A stretch of 60,317 bases of DNA from Comamonadaceae bacterium (GTDB lineage Bacteria > Pseudomonadota > Gammaproteobacteria > Burkholderiales > Burkholderiaceae_C), in NCBI GenBank assembly GCA_021298995.1, contig JAJTGB010000003.1, positions 1-60,317 of the forward strand, written 5' to 3'. The notes beneath the pieces are model-generated. The model made no database searches. It had not been told where the DNA came from and saw only the letters and a program-made list of their open reading frames with translations. This document shows, piece by piece, positions 27,695 to 36,468 of the stretch (the stretch's first letter is position 1; every line of letters starts with the position of its first letter). The translations under genes and the position numbers were made by a program.

Positions 27695-29164
27695 TCAAAC
27701 TCCCCAATGTGGAATGTGGTGTGAGCCCATCGACACGGCCACGTTTTTAGGTTCGCAAAAAACCTCGTAGCTCCAAGTGCCGCCTTCACGGCCCGTGCCG
27801 CTGGCTTTGGTGCCACCAAAGGGCTGGCGCAAATCGCGCACATTTTGGCTGTTGACAAAACACATGCCAGCTTCAACGGCGGCTGCCACGCGGTGAGCGC
27901 GGCCAATGTTTTCAGTCCACACATAACTGGACAAACCATATTGAATGTCGTTGGCCAACTCAATGGCGTGCGCTTCGTCGCGAAATGGAATCAAGCAAGC
28001 CACAGGGCCAAAGATTTCTTCTTGGGCAATTTTCATTCGGTTGTCGACATCGGCAAACACCGTTGGCCAAACAAAGTTGCCTTTTTTCACACGGTCTGAA
28101 AGCTCAGGCGCATAAGAAGGTTTGTCCAAACCACCGCACAACAAAGTGGCGCCTTCTTTGGGCCCCAGCTCGATGTAGCTTTTGACTTTGGCCAAATGCG
28201 CTTGGCTGATCATGGGGCCCACAATGGTGTTCTCATCCAGTGGATCGCCTACAGAAATGCGTTTGGCACGCTCTGTGAATTTCTGTACAAAGTCGGCGTA
28301 AATACTTTGCTGTACCAAGATCCGGCTGCCCGCTGTGCAACGCTCGCCGTTGTTGCTGAAAATCATGAACACGGCGGCGTCCAATGCGCGTGGCAAATCG
28401 GCGTCTTCAAAAATCACGAATGGCGATTTGCCACCCAACTCCATGCTGAACTTTTTAAGGCCAGCGCTTTGCACAATGCGGTTGCCAGTGGCTGTAGAGC
28501 CCGTGAAAGAAATGGCGCGCACATCGGGGTGCGACACCAAAGGCTCGCCAGCGTCGCGGCCATAGCCGTGTACCAAATTCAAGACGCCTGGGGGCACGCC
28601 GGCCTCCAAGGCCAACTCGCCCAAACGCGCTGCCGACATGGGCGACAACTCGCTCATTTTCAACACCGCAGTGTTGCCAAAGGCCAGGCAAGGCGCCACT
28701 TTCCATGTGGCCGTCATGAAGGGCACATTCCAGGGGCTGATCAAGGCGCACACACCCACTGGGTGAAACAAGGTGTAGTTCAGGTGCGTGGGGGTGGGAT
28801 AGGTGTGGCCATCCACCCGTGTGCACATTTCTGCAAAGTAAGAAAAATTGTCGGCAGCACGTGGCACCAATTGCTTGCCTGTTTGCGAAATGGTTTGACC
28901 ACAATCGCGGGTTTCTGTTTCGGCAATGTCGGGCACATGCTTGGTGATGAGTTCGCCCAACTTGCGCATGATCTTGGCGCGCTCGGTGGCCGGCGTGGCA
29001 GCCCATTTGGGAAAAGCTGCTTTGGCAGCTGCCACGGCTTGATTGGCTTCAAGCTCACCACCCGACGAGACCTCGGCCAAGACTTCTTGTGTGGCCGGGT
29101 CAATGCTTTCGAAGGTGTGTGAGCTGGCCACCTTTCGGCCGTCAATCAAATGGTCAATGCGCAT
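27695..29164 (-). CDS. hpaE: 5-carboxymethyl-2-hydroxymuconate semialdehyde dehydrogenase HpaE
   Basis: NAD-dependent aldehyde dehydrogenase of 489 residues that oxidises the ring-cleavage semialdehyde to 5-carboxymethyl-2-hydroxymuconate. Features are LISPWNVPFMTATWK, the SFTGSTATGNRI cofactor segment, the catalytic glutamate in MELGGKSPFVIF, the catalytic cysteine in SNNGERCTAGSRI, and EEIFGPVACLIPF. ATG at 29164 fits the family; the frame extends upstream into a 12-bp tandem repeat that would add an unlikely leader. Confidence 0.95.
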   Translation of the reverse strand: MRIDHLIDGRKVASSHTFESIDPATQEVLAEVSSGGELEANQAVAAAKAAFPKWAATPATERAKIMRKLGELITKHVPDIAETETRDCGQTISQTGKQLVPRAADNFSYFAEMCTRVDGHTYPTPTHLNYTLFHPVGVCALISPWNVPFMTATWKVAPCLAFGNTAVLKMSELSPMSAARLGELALEAGVPPGVLNLVHGYGRDAGEPLVSHPDVRAISFTGSTATGNRIVQSAGLKKFSMELGGKSPFVIFEDADLPRALDAAVFMIFSNNGERCTAGSRILVQQSIYADFVQKFTERAKRISVGDPLDENTIVGPMISQAHLAKVKSYIELGPKEGATLLCGGLDKPSYAPELSDRVKKGNFVWPTVFADVDNRMKIAQEEIFGPVACLIPFRDEAHAIELANDIQYGLSSYVWTENIGRAHRVAAAVEAGMCFVNSQNVRDLRQPFGGTKASGTGREGGTWSYEVFCEPKNVAVSMGSHHIPHWGV

Positions 29165-29193
29165 GGTGCTTCCTAGTTGTTCTGATGCTGGCG

Positions 29194-29227
29194 TTTGTCT
29201 GAGTTTGTGTCTGAGTTTGTGTCTGAG
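29194..29227. repeat. 12-bp tandem repeat between hpaG2 and hpaE
   Basis: TTTGTGTCTGAG occurs twice in tandem (29204-29215, 29216-29227), preceded by the shortened copy TTTGTCTGAG. It fills part of the 74-base gap, the longest gap inside the core hpa operon. No stem-loop or promoter was recognised here. Confidence 0.75.
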
Positions 29228-29238
29228 ATTCATCTTGG

Positions 29239-30012
29239 CTATTCGCCCAAGGTATTGATCAAATCACCCACGCCTTCTATGCTGGTGACAATCACATCAC
29301 CCACTTCACAATTGACCACGCCATCGGGTGTGCCTGTCAAAATCAAATCGCCAGGCTGCAAGGTCATGAAGGCGCTGAAGTATTCGATCAAGGTGGGCAC
29401 ATCAAAAATCATGTCGCGTGTGTGCCCGCTTTGCGTCACTTTGCCGTTCACGGTGGTTTGCAAATTCAAATTCATGGGGCTGCCGTACTGGTCATGGATG
29501 TCTTTGGCATCCACCCACCAAGGGCCAATGGGCGTGCAGGTGTCGCGGTTTTTCACGCGGAGGTTGGGTCGGTACCAGTTTTCCAAATAGTCGCGAATGG
29601 CATAGTCGTTGGCCACGGTGTAGCCGCCCACATAATCCAAAGCGTTTTCTTTTTTCACATGCTTGGCTGTGCGTCCTATCACCACGGCCAACTCACATTC
29701 ATAGTGCATGTAAGTCACGCCTTGCGGTCTGCGTGTGAGGGCCTTGTGGCCAATGAGCGAGGCCTCGCCTTTGACAAACACCAAAGGCTCTTCGGGCGCT
29801 TTGAACGCCAATTCTTTGGCATGGTCGGCGTAGTTCAATCCCAAAGCCAAAATGGTTCTAGCCTGTGGCACTGGCTGCAAAGGCGGCAACCACACCACCT
29901 CGTCAAAGGACAAACGTTTGCCGGCCCAGGGGCTGCGCGTGAGCAACAACTGGCCCTCCGATTCCACCGCCTCGTGAATGGCGCCAGCCCATGCAATGCG
30001 TGCGTGCTTCAT
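29239..30012 (-). CDS. hpaG2: HpaG C-terminal-type subunit (2-hydroxyhepta-2,4-diene-1,7-dioate isomerase)
   Basis: FAH-fold protein of 257 residues, equivalent to one half of the fused E. coli HpaG. It handles the isomerase/decarboxylase steps between HpaF and HpaH. Visible blocks are ILALGLNYADHAKEL, the MHYECELAVVIGRTAK segment with metal-binding acids, GYTVANDYAIRDYLE, and LQPGDLILTGTPDGV. Its ATG overlaps the hpaG1 stop as ATGA at 30012-30009, so the two subunits are made in step. Confidence 0.92.
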   Translation of the reverse strand: MKHARIAWAGAIHEAVESEGQLLLTRSPWAGKRLSFDEVVWLPPLQPVPQARTILALGLNYADHAKELAFKAPEEPLVFVKGEASLIGHKALTRRPQGVTYMHYECELAVVIGRTAKHVKKENALDYVGGYTVANDYAIRDYLENWYRPNLRVKNRDTCTPIGPWWVDAKDIHDQYGSPMNLNLQTTVNGKVTQSGHTRDMIFDVPTLIEYFSAFMTLQPGDLILTGTPDGVVNCEVGDVIVTSIEGVGDLINTLGE

Positions 30013-30665
30013 ACAGCACCTCCTGTGAAGGCATTCACCAAAGTTTCAAAACCATCGGCTGAAATTTCTACCACATCACCTGCTTTGGCGCGAGGGCGTT
30101 TGCCATCGGGCAAGCAATCACTGCCCAGCAACAACACGTCGCCTTCTTGGAAGGTCATGAATTCAGAAATGTGGGCCAACAATGCTTGTGATTTGCGAAC
30201 GGTGTCTGCGTAATTCACACGTTGCACTTCTTTGCCATTCACCTTGACCGTCAACACCACCGCATCGGCATTGACCTGATCAATGCCTCGGGTGCTTGAG
30301 CCCACGCCCAAAAAACCATCGACACATTTGAACTTCACTGGCGGTCTGTAATAACTCTCATGCGGAATCGACACATCATTGACCAACACACACGCAACAG
30401 GTTGGGCAGATGCCCCAAAAATCCAAGCCAGGTTGGCACCGATATCGACTTCGGCCACAGCAGCTGGCAACGCGATGCGGCCACCAGAAGGCGTGTAGGT
30501 GTTGGCTGTTTTGATGAACAGCACGGGCGCTTTAGGCGCGCCTTTGTAGGGTGCCTCTGGCATTTGCGGCGCTCTGATTTGCCACTCTTGCTGAAAGTTG
30601 AGCAAGGCGCCATACACGGTGCCTTGAGGCCAATAGCCTGAGGCCATTGAAGCGTTCTGAGTCAT
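30009..30665 (-). CDS. hpaG1: HpaG N-terminal-type subunit (5-oxopent-3-ene-1,2,5-tricarboxylate decarboxylase)
   Basis: FAH-fold protein of 218 residues, the partner of hpaG2. Blocks include VYGALLNFQQEW near the start, APVLFIKTANTYTPSGG, AAVAEVDIGANLAWIFG (the metal-site region), NDVSIPHESYYRPPVKFKCVDG in two parts, and FQEGDVLLLGSDCLPDGKRP. In many enterobacteria both halves are one polypeptide; here they are separate but coupled. It is the first structural gene after hpaR. Confidence 0.92.
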   Translation of the reverse strand: MTQNASMASGYWPQGTVYGALLNFQQEWQIRAPQMPEAPYKGAPKAPVLFIKTANTYTPSGGRIALPAAVAEVDIGANLAWIFGASAQPVACVLVNDVSIPHESYYRPPVKFKCVDGFLGVGSSTRGIDQVNADAVVLTVKVNGKEVQRVNYADTVRKSQALLAHISEFMTFQEGDVLLLGSDCLPDGKRPRAKAGDVVEISADGFETLVNAFTGGAV

Positions 30666-30671
30666 TTTGAT

Positions 30672-31148
30672 TTAGTCCATTTCTGCGAAAGGTTCGTCGA
30701 TGGGAGATGTTTCCAACTGAATCAGCGTATCCAGCAGTTGGTACAACTGGGCCAATTTTTGTTTCCCCAATTCGCTTTCCATCCATTCGTAATGCGCCTC
30801 AATGGCATGCGACAACTGAGCCACCTTGGACAAGCCCAGGGGGGTTGCACGCACCACTGTTCGGCGCGCATCTTGGGGACAGCGGCGCCGCTCAATCAGG
30901 CCATCGCGCTCCATGCGCGTCAGTACGCCCGTCAAACTTGGCCCTAGTAAAAAGGCTTCCCTGGCAACCCGGCCAGTTTCCACACCGTCCGTGAAATGGG
31001 CATGCTCGCCCAGCACCCGCAAGACTCGCCATTGTTGGTCCGACAGACCGTGCTCTCGCAAACTGGGCCGGGTGTGCGCCATCACCGCCTCACGTGCTTG
31101 GAGCAGCAGCCGCGGCAAATTGCGATGAGCGAAGGTTTGAGATTTCAT
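30672..31148 (-). CDS. hpaR: MarR family repressor HpaR of homoprotocatechuate degradation
   Basis: MarR-type winged-helix regulator of 158 residues. The N-terminus FAHRNLPRLLLQAREAVM is characteristic of HpaR. The DNA-binding wing region is LGPSLTGVLTRMERDGLIERRR and the following basic segment. HpaR in E. coli represses the hpa meta-cleavage operon until the aromatic acid binds. The ATG at 31148 fits the family; one 21 bases upstream lies almost in the operator. It heads the operon here, six bases from hpaG1, so it should repress itself together with the pathway. Confidence 0.93.
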   Translation of the reverse strand: MKSQTFAHRNLPRLLLQAREAVMAHTRPSLREHGLSDQQWRVLRVLGEHAHFTDGVETGRVAREAFLLGPSLTGVLTRMERDGLIERRRCPQDARRTVVRATPLGLSKVAQLSHAIEAHYEWMESELGKQKLAQLYQLLDTLIQLETSPIDEPFAEMD

Positions 31149-31160
31149 GGGTTTGAATTT

Positions 31161-31176
31161 ATTTAACATGTTAAAT
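31161..31176. promoter_or_regulatory. Probable HpaR operator
   Basis: ATTTAACATGTTAAAT is a perfect 16-bp palindrome, 12 bases upstream of the hpaR start codon. Its size and symmetry suit a MarR dimer, and its place suits autorepression of the whole operon. Binding is inferred. Confidence 0.7.
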
Positions 31177-31197
31177 GAATTCCCAAAATCGACTCCA

Positions 31198-31211
31198 TCG
31201 GGTTAACCCGA
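31198..31211. promoter_or_regulatory. Second palindrome in the hpaR/nitronate monooxygenase spacer
   Basis: TCGGGTTAACCCGA is a perfect 14-bp palindrome centred 36 bp from the probable HpaR operator. The two share the GTTAA/TTAAC half-site element. It could be a second HpaR site or a site for another regulator of the divergent gene. Confidence 0.5.
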
Positions 31212-31274
31212 ACTTCCTTCAATATTGACGACATGGCTCATGAGAGGGGCCCGCTCTGAGGGAATAATTGGTAC

Positions 31275-32387
31275 ATGCGCATTTCATTTTTTGACGCCCA
31301 CTCGCTCCGACTGATTCAGGCCCCCATGGCTGGATCGCAAAACCACCGTCTGGCGGCTGCTGTCTATAAGGCTGGCGGCCTGGGCAGCATTCCTGCGGCC
31401 ATGCTCACCACCGAGCAACTGCAAAATGAATTGGCCGCCTTTGCCGATGCGATTGGCACTGATATAGACATTGGAGGAAACACCCGAAAGACCGACTCTT
31501 GGGGCCAGCTGTTGCCAGTGAATGTCAATTTTTTCTGTCACAAAGCGCCAGCCGCGCAAGCAGAAACAGAAGCTGCTTGGCGCTTAAAGCTCACGCCGGC
31601 TTATCAAGCCCATGGCATTGACCCCGCTGCTGTGGGCTCTGGTCCGGGCCGCGCACCGTTTAGCGAAGAAAGTTTGGCGATGTTGGAAAAGCTGGAGAAG
31701 TTGGGGCAATCCAAGCCTGCCGTCGTCAGCTTCCACTTTGGACTGCCCAAAGCCGAATGGGTGGCGCAACTCAAGGCTTGGGGAATTCAAATTTGGTCCT
31801 CTGCCACCACTGTGCAAGAGGCGCATTGGCTTGAACAAAATGGTGCCGATGCCGTCATTGCGCAAGGCCTTGAAGCGGGCGGTCATCGGGGGATGTTTCT
31901 AACAGAAGATATAAGCACCCAAATGGGCACCTTGGCGTTGCTGCCGCAAATCAAAAAAGCCGTGAACATCCCGGTCATTGCTGCTGGCGGCATTTCCAAT
32001 GCAGCGGCGGTGCGCGCCGCCAAGATGTTGGGCGCCAGCGCGGTTCAAGTGGGCACCGCTTTTTTAACCAGCCACGAAGCCACCACCAGCGCCTTGCACC
32101 GCCAAGCGCTCATGTCAGATGCTGCAAGGCACACCGCCCTCACCAATTTGTTCAGCGGCCGGCCCGCGCGCGGCATTGTCAACCAATTCATGCGCGACTT
32201 CGGCCCGCTCAATCCGATGGCACCGGCTTTTCCCTTGGCCACTGCGGCCGTTGCGCCTTTGCGAGCCGCTGCAGAAGCCAAAGGTCAGAGCGGGTATTCA
32301 CCCTTGTGGTCGGGTCAAAATGCATCTGACTGCGAGGCCTTGCCTGCCGCCGACATCGCGCACAAACTCTTACAAGCTTGGGCCTGA
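31275..32387 (+). CDS. Nitronate monooxygenase (2-nitropropane dioxygenase family)
   Basis: FMN-dependent TIM-barrel enzyme of 370 residues that oxidises alkyl nitronates or propionate-3-nitronate. Family blocks are LIQAPMAGSQNHRLAAAVYKAGGLGSIP in two parts at the N-terminus, VIAQGLEAGGHRGMF with the catalytic histidine in the usual place, VIAAGGISNAAAVRAA and GASAVQVGTAFLTSHE for FMN phosphate binding, and RPARGIVNQFMRD. It is divergent from the hpa operon, and the 126-base spacer contains both palindromes, so joint control is possible. Confidence 0.9.
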   Translation: MRISFFDAHSLRLIQAPMAGSQNHRLAAAVYKAGGLGSIPAAMLTTEQLQNELAAFADAIGTDIDIGGNTRKTDSWGQLLPVNVNFFCHKAPAAQAETEAAWRLKLTPAYQAHGIDPAAVGSGPGRAPFSEESLAMLEKLEKLGQSKPAVVSFHFGLPKAEWVAQLKAWGIQIWSSATTVQEAHWLEQNGADAVIAQGLEAGGHRGMFLTEDISTQMGTLALLPQIKKAVNIPVIAAGGISNAAAVRAAKMLGASAVQVGTAFLTSHEATTSALHRQALMSDAARHTALTNLFSGRPARGIVNQFMRDFGPLNPMAPAFPLATAAVAPLRAAAEAKGQSGYSPLWSGQNASDCEALPAADIAHKLLQAWA

Positions 32388-32434
32388 CACCCAACATGGC
32401 ACATTTGTCTTCTTCACAGTGTTAGGCTTGCGTC

Positions 32435-33820
32435 ATGGCCAAAGACAAAACCATTTTCACTTGTTCAGATTGCGGCGGCACCACGCCGCGTTGGTTGGGC
32501 AAATGCCCGGCCTGCGGCGCCTGGAACACCCTCATTGAAAGCACGCTCGATGCAGGTGGCAGCGCCAAAAACAGGTACACCAGCCAATTTCAAGCGCTGG
32601 CCAAAACGGCTGAGCTCACCAAATTGGGCGACATTGAAGCCACCGACGTCGACCGCAGCCCAACCGGCATCGAAGAACTCGACCGCGCCTTGGGCGGTGG
32701 CGTGGTGGAAGGCGGCGTGGTTTTGATTGGCGGCGATCCCGGCATTGGCAAGTCCACCTTGCTGTTACAAGCCCTCGACGCCCTCCAACGCAAAGGCATG
32801 AACACCCTTTATGTCACAGGCGAAGAAAGTGGCGCCCAGGTTGCTCTGCGCTCCAGACGCTTAGGGCTAGACCACAGCCAAGTGCAAGTGCTGGCCGAAA
32901 TTCAGCTGGAAAAAATACTGGCCACGCTGCAAAGCGAGCGCCCTCACATCGCGGTCATCGACTCTATCCAAACGGTGTATTCCGACCAACTCACCTCCGC
33001 GCCCGGCTCGGTGGCACAAGTTCGAGAATGCGCTGCTCACCTCACGCGCGCCGCCAAAGCCACCGGCACGGCCATTGTCTTGGTGGGCCATGTCACCAAA
33101 GAAGGGGCCTTGGCAGGACCGCGTGTTTTGGAACACATGGTCGACACGGTCTTGTACTTTGAGGGTGACACCCACAGCAGCTTCCGCCTCATTCGGGCCA
33201 TCAAAAATCGCTTTGGTGCCGTCAATGAAATAGGCGTTTTTGCCATGACCGAAAAAGGCCTCAAGGGTGTGTCCAACCCCAGCGCCATCTTTTTGTCGCA
33301 ACATGCAGAACCCGTGGCGGGCAGTTGTGTCATGGTCACTTTGGAGGGCACGCGGCCTTTGTTGGTCGAAATTCAAGCCCTTGTCGACAGCGGCGGGCCC
33401 AGCCCACGCAGACTCTCTGTGGGCCTGGAAAGAGACCGATTGGCCATGTTGTTGGCGGTCTTGCACCGGCACGCAGGGGTGGCATGCATGGACCAAGATG
33501 TGTTCGTCAATGCGGTAGGTGGCGTTCGCATCAGCGAGCCAGCAGCTGACTTGGCAGTAATGTTAGCAATCACTTCTTCACTTCGGGGCAAGCCTTTGCC
33601 CAAGGGATTTATTGCCTTTGGCGAGGTGGGTTTGGCGGGCGAAGTCAGGCCGGCACCGCGCGGCCAAGAGCGGCTGAAAGAAGCCGCCAAGCTGGGCTTT
33701 ACGGTGGCCGTGGTGCCCAAAGCCAATGCGCCCAAAAAGAACGACAAGAACTTTGAAGGCCTCACCATTTATCCGGTTGACCGCATTGAAGACGCCATGA
33801 ACTGCGTTCGAGGACTTTAA
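32435..33820 (+). CDS. radA: DNA repair protein RadA
   Basis: RadA is a RecA-like branch-migration ATPase. The 461-residue protein has the N-terminal zinc finger (CSDCGG and CPACGAW), Walker A GGDPGIGKST, Walker B-like HIAVIDSIQTVY, the RadA-specific KNRFGAVNE motif, and a C-terminal Lon-protease-like domain with KGFIAFGEVGLAGEVRP. The ATG at 32435 is the only sensible start. A small membrane protein follows 9 bases later and may share its transcript. Confidence 0.96.
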   Translation: MAKDKTIFTCSDCGGTTPRWLGKCPACGAWNTLIESTLDAGGSAKNRYTSQFQALAKTAELTKLGDIEATDVDRSPTGIEELDRALGGGVVEGGVVLIGGDPGIGKSTLLLQALDALQRKGMNTLYVTGEESGAQVALRSRRLGLDHSQVQVLAEIQLEKILATLQSERPHIAVIDSIQTVYSDQLTSAPGSVAQVRECAAHLTRAAKATGTAIVLVGHVTKEGALAGPRVLEHMVDTVLYFEGDTHSSFRLIRAIKNRFGAVNEIGVFAMTEKGLKGVSNPSAIFLSQHAEPVAGSCVMVTLEGTRPLLVEIQALVDSGGPSPRRLSVGLERDRLAMLLAVLHRHAGVACMDQDVFVNAVGGVRISEPAADLAVMLAITSSLRGKPLPKGFIAFGEVGLAGEVRPAPRGQERLKEAAKLGFTVAVVPKANAPKKNDKNFEGLTIYPVDRIEDAMNCVRGL

Positions 33821-33829
33821 GATCCCGCC

Positions 33830-34252
33830 ATGAACTTTTCCAAAATACTGATCCCGGTTGGCGTCATTGTCTTTGTCGCTGGCGCTTGGCATCAATACAA
33901 ATGGCCAGGGGTGGCGGTGGCCACTGGCGCTGTGGTGATGTGGATTTTGCTGCACTTCACCCGCATGGTGACCGTCTTGAGCCGAGCCAGCAACCGGCCT
34001 GTTGGACATGTCGACAGTGCGGTCATGTTCAATGTCAAGTTGAGGAAAGGCGTTAACCTGATGCACGTGATTGCCATGACCAAGTCTTTGGGCCAGCGAT
34101 TGTCGGAAGAAAATAAGCAGCCAGAAATTTTCAAATGGACCGATTCCGGCGACTCATTTGTCATCTGTACTTTCAAAGATGGCAAGCTTCAGAGCTGGGA
34201 CATGACGCGGCCCGCGCCAGAAGACACCGAAGAATCCCAGCCTTCTTCTTAA
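33830..34252 (+). CDS. Small membrane protein of unknown function
   Basis: A 140-residue protein. Two hydrophobic segments lie at about residues 5-20 and 26-44, then a soluble region with KLRKGVNLMHVIAMTKSLGQRL and WTDSGDSFVICTFKDGKLQSWD. The C-terminus is acidic. I believe similar proteins occur after radA in other Comamonadaceae, but I cannot name the family. Tight spacing to radA suggests cotranscription. Confidence 0.65.
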   Translation: MNFSKILIPVGVIVFVAGAWHQYKWPGVAVATGAVVMWILLHFTRMVTVLSRASNRPVGHVDSAVMFNVKLRKGVNLMHVIAMTKSLGQRLSEENKQPEIFKWTDSGDSFVICTFKDGKLQSWDMTRPAPEDTEESQPSS

Positions 34253-34334
34253 GACCTGCTGAAAGTCGGGCAAAACAAGCCCATAAGGCTCGTAAAATGA
34301 ACACTTTGCGAAACTGGCAACAAAGGACAAAACA

Positions 34335-35273
34335 ATGAGCACCGCAACACCCTCGATGGAAGACCGCGACGGCAAAATTTGGATGGACGGCAAGATGGTC
34401 GAATGGCGCGACGCCAAAATCCACGTCTTGACCCACACGCTGCATTACGGTTGCGGTGCCTTTGAAGGCGTTCGGGCCTACAAAACAGTCAACGGCACAG
34501 CCATCTTCCGTTTGCAAGAACACACCGACCGCCTGTTCAACAGTGCCAAAATTTTGCGCATGAAGTTGCCCTTCACCAAAGAAGAAGTGTGCGAGGCTCA
34601 AAAAGCCGTGGTGCGCGAGAACCATTTGGAAAGCGGCTACATCCGCCCCCTTACCTGGATCGGTTCAGAGAAATTGGGCGTCAGCCCCAAAGGCAACACC
34701 ATCCACCTGATGGTGGCTGCTTGGACATGGGGTGCGTACTTGGGCGAAGAAGGCTTGAAGCGCGGCATTCGCGTCAAAACATCCAGCTTCACGCGCCACC
34801 ACGTCAACATCACCATGACGCAAGCCAAGGCGGTGAGCAACTACACCAACTCCATTTTGGCCAACATGGAAGCCGTCGATGAGGGCTACGACGAAGCCTT
34901 GTTGCTCGACACCTCTGGCTTCGTGTCTGAAGGTGCTGGCGAGAATATTTTTGTCATCAAAGACGGCGTGATCTACACACCCGACCTGTCAGCTGGCGCA
35001 TTGAACGGCATCACTCGCAACACGGTGTTCCACATTGCCAAAGACTTGGGACTTGAGATTGTGCAAAAGCGCATCACACGCGATGAAATCTACATTTGCG
35101 ACGAAGCCTTCTTTACCGGTACAGCCGCTGAAGTCACGCCCATCCGCGAACTCGATCGCATCGAAATTGGTGCCGGTAGCCGCGGCCCCATCACTGAAAA
35201 AATTCAGACTGGCTTCTTCGACATCGTGAACGGCAGGAATCCCAAATACGCTCACTGGTTGACGCACGTTTAA
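34335..35273 (+). CDS. ilvE: Branched-chain amino acid aminotransferase IlvE
   Basis: Fold-IV PLP aminotransferase of 312 residues; last step of valine, leucine and isoleucine synthesis. Blocks are KIHVLTHTLHYGCGAFEGVRAY, IRPLTWIGSEKLGV, the PLP-lysine segment TMTQAKAVSNYTNSILA, DEALLLDTSGFVSEGAGENIF in parts, and FFTGTAAEVTPI. The ATG at 34335 has an AAAGGAC site. Normal length and no anomalies. Confidence 0.94.
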   Translation: MSTATPSMEDRDGKIWMDGKMVEWRDAKIHVLTHTLHYGCGAFEGVRAYKTVNGTAIFRLQEHTDRLFNSAKILRMKLPFTKEEVCEAQKAVVRENHLESGYIRPLTWIGSEKLGVSPKGNTIHLMVAAWTWGAYLGEEGLKRGIRVKTSSFTRHHVNITMTQAKAVSNYTNSILANMEAVDEGYDEALLLDTSGFVSEGAGENIFVIKDGVIYTPDLSAGALNGITRNTVFHIAKDLGLEIVQKRITRDEIYICDEAFFTGTAAEVTPIRELDRIEIGAGSRGPITEKIQTGFFDIVNGRNPKYAHWLTHV

Positions 35274-35293
35274 TTCCAAGAAAGATCTTGTTC

Positions 35294-35497
35294 ATGAGCC
35301 AAGCCATTGAACTTCTGGCCAAAGACTTAAACCCACAAGGTGGTGTTTTTTGCCCCAGCCCCAAGGCTGATATGAAAGTCTGGAACACCCACCCTAAGGT
35401 TTACTTGGATGTGGCCCGTGAAGGCCATGCCAAGTGCCCTTACTGCGGTACGGTGTACCAACTCAAAGCAGGCGAAACAGTCGGTCACGGCCACTGA
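35294..35497 (+). CDS. Small zinc-finger domain protein (CHCC-type)
   Basis: A 67-residue protein with a CHCC-type zinc site: GGVFCPSP, then NTHPKVYLD, and KCPYCGTVY. The arrangement resembles the zinc-finger protein related to the NDUFS6 accessory subunit, common in alpha- and betaproteobacteria. The role is unknown. The ATG at 35294 is preferred to the TTG six bases earlier. It follows ilvE by 20 bases. Confidence 0.82.
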   Translation: MSQAIELLAKDLNPQGGVFCPSPKADMKVWNTHPKVYLDVAREGHAKCPYCGTVYQLKAGETVGHGH

Positions 35498-35527
35498 TTC
35501 GACCGCTCTGCGCATTGTGCGAAACCT

Positions 35528-36468
35528 GTGCAAAAGGACTCACTCAACGTCCCGCGAGTGATTCACTTTGTGACAGGTGGTTTTTCGGGCGCCACCCAAG
35601 TTGCCGTTGATTTATGCCTGGCTGCCAACACCAGCCAAGCCATGTCGGTCAAACTGGTCTTGCGCCAAAAAAGAAGCACCGACGCGCTCAGAGTCAAAGC
35701 ATTGCAAGATCGCGGCATTGATGTTCAACTGGTGCCTGGCTGGTCACACTTGGCAACCATCTTGGCACTCAAGCGCATTTGCCACCAATGGCACGCTGAC
35801 ATTTTGGTCGCCCACGGTTTCAGTGAACACATCTGGGGACGCCTGGCTGGGCTTTGGGCCAAGGTGCCGGTCTTGGTTCATGTCGAGCACAATTCACGCG
35901 AACGCTACACCCCTTGGCGCTTGAAACTCTGCCAATGGTTGGCTGGCAAAACGGCCGCCATTGTGGGCGTCTCTGAGGGCGTGAAGTCCAGGTTGATTGA
36001 ACTGGGCTTTCCCATCAACAAGTGCATGGCCATTTCAAATGGCATCGATGGGTCTAAGTTTGAAACAGCGCCCAGCATGGCTTGGTCAGACCGCCAAGCG
36101 CATGTGATCATGGCCTCTCGATTTGCCAAGCAAAAAGACCAGCCGACACTGATACAAGCCATGCGCATCAGGGCATGCCTCTGGCGTTGATTGAAGCCAT
36201 GGCCAGTGGGTGTGCCTGCATTGGGACCGATGTGGTCGGCGTTCGGGAAGTTATTCAGCACGGCGTCACAGGTTTGTTGGTTCCCGAAAACAATGCGCCA
36301 GCTTTGGCAGAAGCCATTGCCATGCTCATCAGCGATTCAGAAAAAGCAGAAAATCTGGGCAAGGCAGCCAGGGTCAGCGTGCTGCAAAACTTCACGCTGA
36401 AAGTCATGAGTGAAAACTACGCTCGTCTGCTGTTAAATCTTTACCAACATCGCAAAGTGTCTTCCTAA
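35528..36468 (+). pseudogene. GT4-type glycosyltransferase broken by an internal deletion
   Basis: The first frame (35528-36190) gives a GT-B N-terminal half: VIHFVTGGFSGATQVAVDLCLA, VLVHVEHNSRERYTP, IVGVSEGVKSRLIELGFP and the start of the C-terminal domain at MASRFAKQKDQPTLIQAM. It then jumps, at about 36161-36174, into the glycosyl-donor motif GMPLALIEAMASGCACIGTD in another frame, which runs to 36468. Intact relatives have some 70-100 further residues between these motifs. Both the missing part and the frame change argue against a functional enzyme. It ends directly at the glf start, so it was part of the same polysaccharide operon. Confidence 0.85.
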
